The notes under the pieces are model-generated. The model was not told the origin of the DNA, did no database searches, and saw nothing but the letters and a program-made list of their open reading frames with translations. This document shows positions 61,180 to 64,000 of a DNA stretch of 64,000 bases, one piece after another. Position 1 is the first letter of the stretch; the number at the start of each line of letters is the position of its first letter. This stretch comes from Dolichospermum compactum NIES-806 (GTDB lineage: Bacteria; Cyanobacteriota; Cyanobacteriia; Cyanobacteriales; Nostocaceae): the NCBI RefSeq assembly GCF_002368115.1, contig NZ_AP018316.1, positions 4,336,202 to 4,400,201 of the forward strand. The letters run 5' to 3'. Both the position numbers and the translations under genes were made by a program.

Positions 61180-61947
61180 TTAAATATCTTCTAAATTAAT
61201 CCCCATTGCTTGCAGTCTTTCAGCTAGTTTAACAGCTTTTTGTTCTGCTTGTTCTGCTATTTGGCGTTCTTTTTCTGCTATTTGACGCTCTTGATTAACT
61301 AACTCACTTCCCCAGAGTAATAAATTTCCAGATTTATCCCACCATCGTAACCAATAACCCTCAAATTCGGCTTTTTTTCCTATCCATACACCCAAGAATA
61401 GGTCTAAAGCTTCTATCCAAAAGCGCTGACTTTCATCTGGAGATTCTTGCTGGTATTTACCGTTAACTAAATTATGAACTTCTAAAATTCCAATTTGGGG
61501 ATGGAAAATCACGTAAGTGGGAATTTTTAAAATTTGTTCATAAAAGTGCCACTTTCCATAGGGATAATGAGGATTAATGGAATATTCTGTTCCTTCTGTT
61601 GCGGATATAAATTCCATGACAATGGCTGGGTTTTCTCCTTCGCTGTGAGGAGTGTAACTACGACGGATTTCTCCTGGGGGTAGAGGATGGACAGAAGGCA
61701 CGTAAACCCAATCAGGTGCTTTGACGATGCTTTTTTCATCCACTGTGGCACATAGACCAAAATTGGAGGCAATCAGCATTGATTCTAGAATTAAACCTGC
61801 TAATTCTAGGGACTCTCTTAGAGCAGCAGCGAGAAGGGGTTGGAAGTTATTTTCCACGGGTTCATCTGGTAGAGGAAAATCTGCTGGTAGTTTTTCCCAG
61901 GTGATTCGAGGTAGAGTATTGGGGGGAGGGAGTTGTAGAACTGTCAT
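61180..61947 (-). CDS. Uma2 family (DUF820) endonuclease-like protein
   Basis: 255 aa. Restriction-like core: APDWVYVPSVHP near 76, PAIVMEFISATEGTEY near 107 (Asp and Glu of PD-(D/E)xK type), KIPTYVIFHPQ near 143; then a Gln/Glu/Ala coiled coil (QERQIAEKERQIAEQAEQKA). Uma2 proteins are abundant in cyanobacteria; function unproven. A separate N-terminal Uma2 remnant lies near 21 kb. Confidence 0.88.
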   Translation of the reverse strand: MTVLQLPPPNTLPRITWEKLPADFPLPDEPVENNFQPLLAAALRESLELAGLILESMLIASNFGLCATVDEKSIVKAPDWVYVPSVHPLPPGEIRRSYTPHSEGENPAIVMEFISATEGTEYSINPHYPYGKWHFYEQILKIPTYVIFHPQIGILEVHNLVNGKYQQESPDESQRFWIEALDLFLGVWIGKKAEFEGYWLRWWDKSGNLLLWGSELVNQERQIAEKERQIAEQAEQKAVKLAERLQAMGINLEDI

Positions 61948-62086
61948 ACTCAAGTGCGATCGCTAACAGTGTTAAGTTATTATATTGTTTATTGTTGGTA
62001 TTTAGATTAGATGGTTGAACAATTCTATTAACGGTGGAATTGGTACTACGCTTAACCAATTTAGCACAACTTTATTGCAATCTGTA

Positions 62087-62116
62087 GATCCCCGACTTCT
62101 TGAATAAGTCTGGGAT
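62087..62116. repeat. Palindrome family P1 copy 5
   Basis: GATCCCCGACTTCT-TGAA-TAAGTCTGGGATC, more degenerate. It is in the divergent spacer between Uma2 (-) and DUF29 (+), so here it cannot be a 3' terminator. Confidence 0.65.
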
Positions 62117-62172
62117 CTTATATTTAAAATATAATGCTATAATACAGCCAAAATAAACCGCCCATATCAACT

Positions 62173-62634
62173 ATGAGTAAAACATCAGTAAAATCAGTAA
62201 AAAATCTTTATGAACAGGATTTTTCTCTCTGGATTGAAGATACAATTAACAAGTTAAAAACGCGAGATCATGATAATTTAGATTGGGAGAATTTAATTGA
62301 AGAGGTAGAATCTTTGGGCAAAAGTCAGCGTAAAGCAGTCAGGAGTTTTTTGGTGCGGTTATTAGAACATTTATTAAAACGGTGTTATGTACCAATGTCA
62401 GACTGTTATCGAGGTTGGGAAATTGAAATACGGAATTTTCGCCAAAGATTACAAATTGAATTAGAAGATTCACCAAGTTTGAAAACTTTTTTGAGAGAAA
62501 TTTTCGCTAAAAGTTATGAAATGGCATTGGAAAATGTCAAAGATAGTTATCCTGATGTTTATTTTTCCAATCTTTGTCCATTTCCCAATGATGTAGATGC
62601 TATATTAACTAACAAGTTTTGGGAAGAATTATAA
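62173..62634 (+). CDS. DUF29 family protein
   Basis: 153 aa, all-helical. Family signatures: LYEQDFSLWIEDTINKLK start, LDWENLIEEVESLGKSQRKA near 40 and NKFWEEL end. Function unknown; widespread in cyanobacteria in many copies. Convergent with the MNT-HEPN gene with a 9-bp gap. The intact reference for the deleted copy at 43690. Confidence 0.9.
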   Translation: MSKTSVKSVKNLYEQDFSLWIEDTINKLKTRDHDNLDWENLIEEVESLGKSQRKAVRSFLVRLLEHLLKRCYVPMSDCYRGWEIEIRNFRQRLQIELEDSPSLKTFLREIFAKSYEMALENVKDSYPDVYFSNLCPFPNDVDAILTNKFWEEL

Positions 62635-62643
62635 TTTCGTGAA

Positions 62644-63450
62644 TTATATGTCTTGTGCTTGAGATTCTAGCCAATTATTGAAAATAGCGATCGCCTCTTG
62701 AATTTTTGCTATAATTGTTTCTGTTTGTTGGGCTAATTCTAATACTCTTTCTTTTCGTAATTGCAGATTATAATTATGCCGGGCTAAATGTCTAAACTTG
62801 CGATAATCATTTAATTGTAATAATAGTGAACCTTGCCATAAGGGAGGACGATTTTCTCCACCAATTTCTGCCATTTGTAACAATAGTTGTTCGTGCCAAT
62901 TTTCTGTTTTTGGTATTCCCCCATCTAAAGTCACAGCAACTCTTTCGCTAATTCGCTCACAAGCTGTGTAAAAATCACAAATATAACTGGATAAGGCAGG
63001 AGTGAGAGCAATTTCTGGAATGGTTTCTGCTTGAGCAATTAATTGTTTTAAAGCTTGACAATTCTGATCTAAAGCTATCATCCCATCTTCAATACGGGTT
63101 TTTAGGGCTAAATATTTATTAGTAGGCATGGGCTTTTCTTTGAGAATGCGAGAACGGACAAAATCTGGGATTTCTTCTAATGCTACCAAATCTATTTTTA
63201 ACCAAGTAGGTGTGATTTTTTCCAAAAGAGAATAGGCTTCCCATTGTTGTTTTTCTGACATTCCTCTCACGGCTAAATCTAAATCAGATTGCCAATGCCA
63301 AGGACTTTCTCCTGATAAAGAACCAAATAATATTACCTCCTTTGCTCCATTTTCTAGGAGAATTTGCCGACATTTTGCGGCTGTTTGTAATGCTTCTTGT
63401 TTTCTTTCTTCTAGAGTTTGATTGCTGTTTTCTGTATAAATGTTTTCCAT
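62644..63450 (-). CDS. MNT nucleotidyltransferase fused to HEPN-like domain
   Basis: 268 aa from ATG 63450. N-terminal minimal nucleotidyltransferase: VILFGSLSGES...SDLDLAVRG (GS and DxD, spacing one residue longer than usual) near 38-62. The C-terminal half is helical and carries RHLARHNY, an Rx4HxY motif of HEPN RNase toxins. In MntA-HepT systems these are separate proteins and MntA AMPylates HepT near this Tyr. The upstream gene encodes a second HEPN protein, so the locus is MNT-HEPN plus HEPN. Confidence 0.8.
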   Translation of the reverse strand: MENIYTENSNQTLEERKQEALQTAAKCRQILLENGAKEVILFGSLSGESPWHWQSDLDLAVRGMSEKQQWEAYSLLEKITPTWLKIDLVALEEIPDFVRSRILKEKPMPTNKYLALKTRIEDGMIALDQNCQALKQLIAQAETIPEIALTPALSSYICDFYTACERISERVAVTLDGGIPKTENWHEQLLLQMAEIGGENRPPLWQGSLLLQLNDYRKFRHLARHNYNLQLRKERVLELAQQTETIIAKIQEAIAIFNNWLESQAQDI

Positions 63451-63506
63451 TATTGTGTTTAGTCCTGAGTTTATCCCTACCACTCCCTACTCCCGCTTCC
63501 TGTTAA

Positions 63507-63971
63507 CTAGTTAATTTTTTCCAGGAAGAGTTCAATATCTTTTTCAAGATTTGGTAATAATGCTAATGCTTTAAATAAATTGATCTTTAGTTGCTCATAT
63601 TCTATTTCTACCCCATAAGCATGACGAAAGAAATGGCGAAATCCTCTTAAACTATTTAAAATCTCGTAGGTTGACGGAGAAATTAAAAAAGGACGAATTT
63701 CGGGAATATTTTGGCTCATTCTTCTGAGTAATGCACTGTGCCACTGGGCAGTATCGGTAATATTATTTTCAAAATAGGAGGCTACTATTTTTAGTAGATC
63801 TTCGGTTGCACCATATAAGTTATGAATTTGGTAAGCGATACTTTCTAATAAAACTGGATTATCAGAGGTTAAGTTTTCAGAACGTTCAACCAATTTTTGA
63901 TTAATAGCAACAATCACCGCTAATTGATATTTGACATCCGTTTGGAAGATAATTAGGGTGTTTTTTTCCAT
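63507..63971 (-). CDS. HepT-like HEPN protein
   Basis: 154 aa helical protein with RHFFRHAYG near 114, a complete Rx4HxY RNase/AMPylation motif, and IAYQIHNLYGATEDLLKIVA near 47, typical of HepT-like toxins. 56 bp upstream of the MNT-HEPN gene on the same strand, so probably one operon with toxin first. The start is the ATG near the window edge; ATTCC follows upstream and no RBS is clear. Confidence 0.82.
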   Translation of the reverse strand: MEKNTLIIFQTDVKYQLAVIVAINQKLVERSENLTSDNPVLLESIAYQIHNLYGATEDLLKIVASYFENNITDTAQWHSALLRRMSQNIPEIRPFLISPSTYEILNSLRGFRHFFRHAYGVEIEYEQLKINLFKALALLPNLEKDIELFLEKIN

Positions 63972-64000
63972 AATATTCCTGTTTGCCGAATGCGATCGCT

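Overview
The window is chromosomal DNA of a filamentous, nostocalean-type cyanobacterium. The evidence is psaK, chlM, acsF, heme oxygenase, sqdB/sqdX, ycf35/ycf46, the alkane pair aar/ado, lrtA and sigF, together with many GCGATCGC (HIP1) sites, AT-rich spacers, xisH/xisI, and heptamer STRR tandem repeats such as CCCTGTT and TTGTCAG. The species cannot be fixed from the sequence alone; Anabaena/Dolichospermum/Aphanizomenon-like genomes fit best.

Layout. 1-4.4 kb: a tail-anchored Ser/Thr kinase and a Mn/Zn-type ABC importer (permease and ATPase on -, binding protein divergent on +). 4.4-9.4 kb: a low-oxygen tetrapyrrole cluster (acsF diverging from heme oxygenase-hemN), then a GlsB/YeaQ-type membrane protein and a manganese catalase. 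9.7-17.5 kb: housekeeping block with an S2P-like protease, psaK, trpF, folE, an SDR, accA and the alkane pathway aar/ado. 17.6-25.6 kb: xisH-xisI, a pentapeptide-repeat gene hit by a MITE, iron alcohol dehydrogenase, AI-2E-type permease, a Nudix/OB-fold pair and a prolyl oligopeptidase. 25.7-28.1 kb: ycf35, ycf46 and a ribbon-helix-helix gene. 28.3-33.1 kb: a graveyard of broken genes (IS200 tnpA, IS1634-like transposase, patatin, adenylate cyclase) around sqdB and sqdX. 33.2-39.2 kb: chlM, a DUF937-like protein, a membrane GTPase and sigF. 39.2-41.7 kb: accessory DNA with a MITE, an unrecognised gene plus a HEPN-like gene, and an IS605 relic. 41.8-53.3 kb: a SafE-like membrane protein and its partner, galE, an acyltransferase-like membrane protein, an HTH/NB-ARC ATPase, a sorting-signal protein, prxQ, lrtA, lipB, msrA, an M48 peptidase and tRNA-Leu(CAA). 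53.4-61.2 kb: an exopolysaccharide/glycan cluster (Wzc-like kinase, WcaF-like acetyltransferase, GT2, FkbM, aldo/keto reductase, PhyH-like) with a broken VapC and a truncated methyltransferase. 61.2-64 kb: Uma2, DUF29, and MNT-HEPN plus HEPN toxin/antitoxin-type genes.

The most informative observations are structural. Three short non-autonomous elements (176, 191 and 174 bp) share terminal sequence CCCRCNTTCCGCAC and each is bounded by a 6-bp direct repeat. One sits inside a decayed adenylate cyclase gene. Another landed exactly in the start codon of the pentapeptide-repeat gene, so the ancestral RBS and ATG can be reconstructed. A second MITE family (ATACCAAWTT ends, about 220-230 bp) separates the permease and ATPase genes of the metal importer, and an intergenic-type 90-bp repeat is embedded in frame in the signal peptide of its binding protein.

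The candidates for an undescribed functional system are the two-gene unit at 40.2-41.1 kb (unknown protein plus a protein with an Rx4H HEPN-type motif) and the double-HEPN arrangement at 62.6-64 kb. Both are inferences from motifs and gene order, not proven systems.
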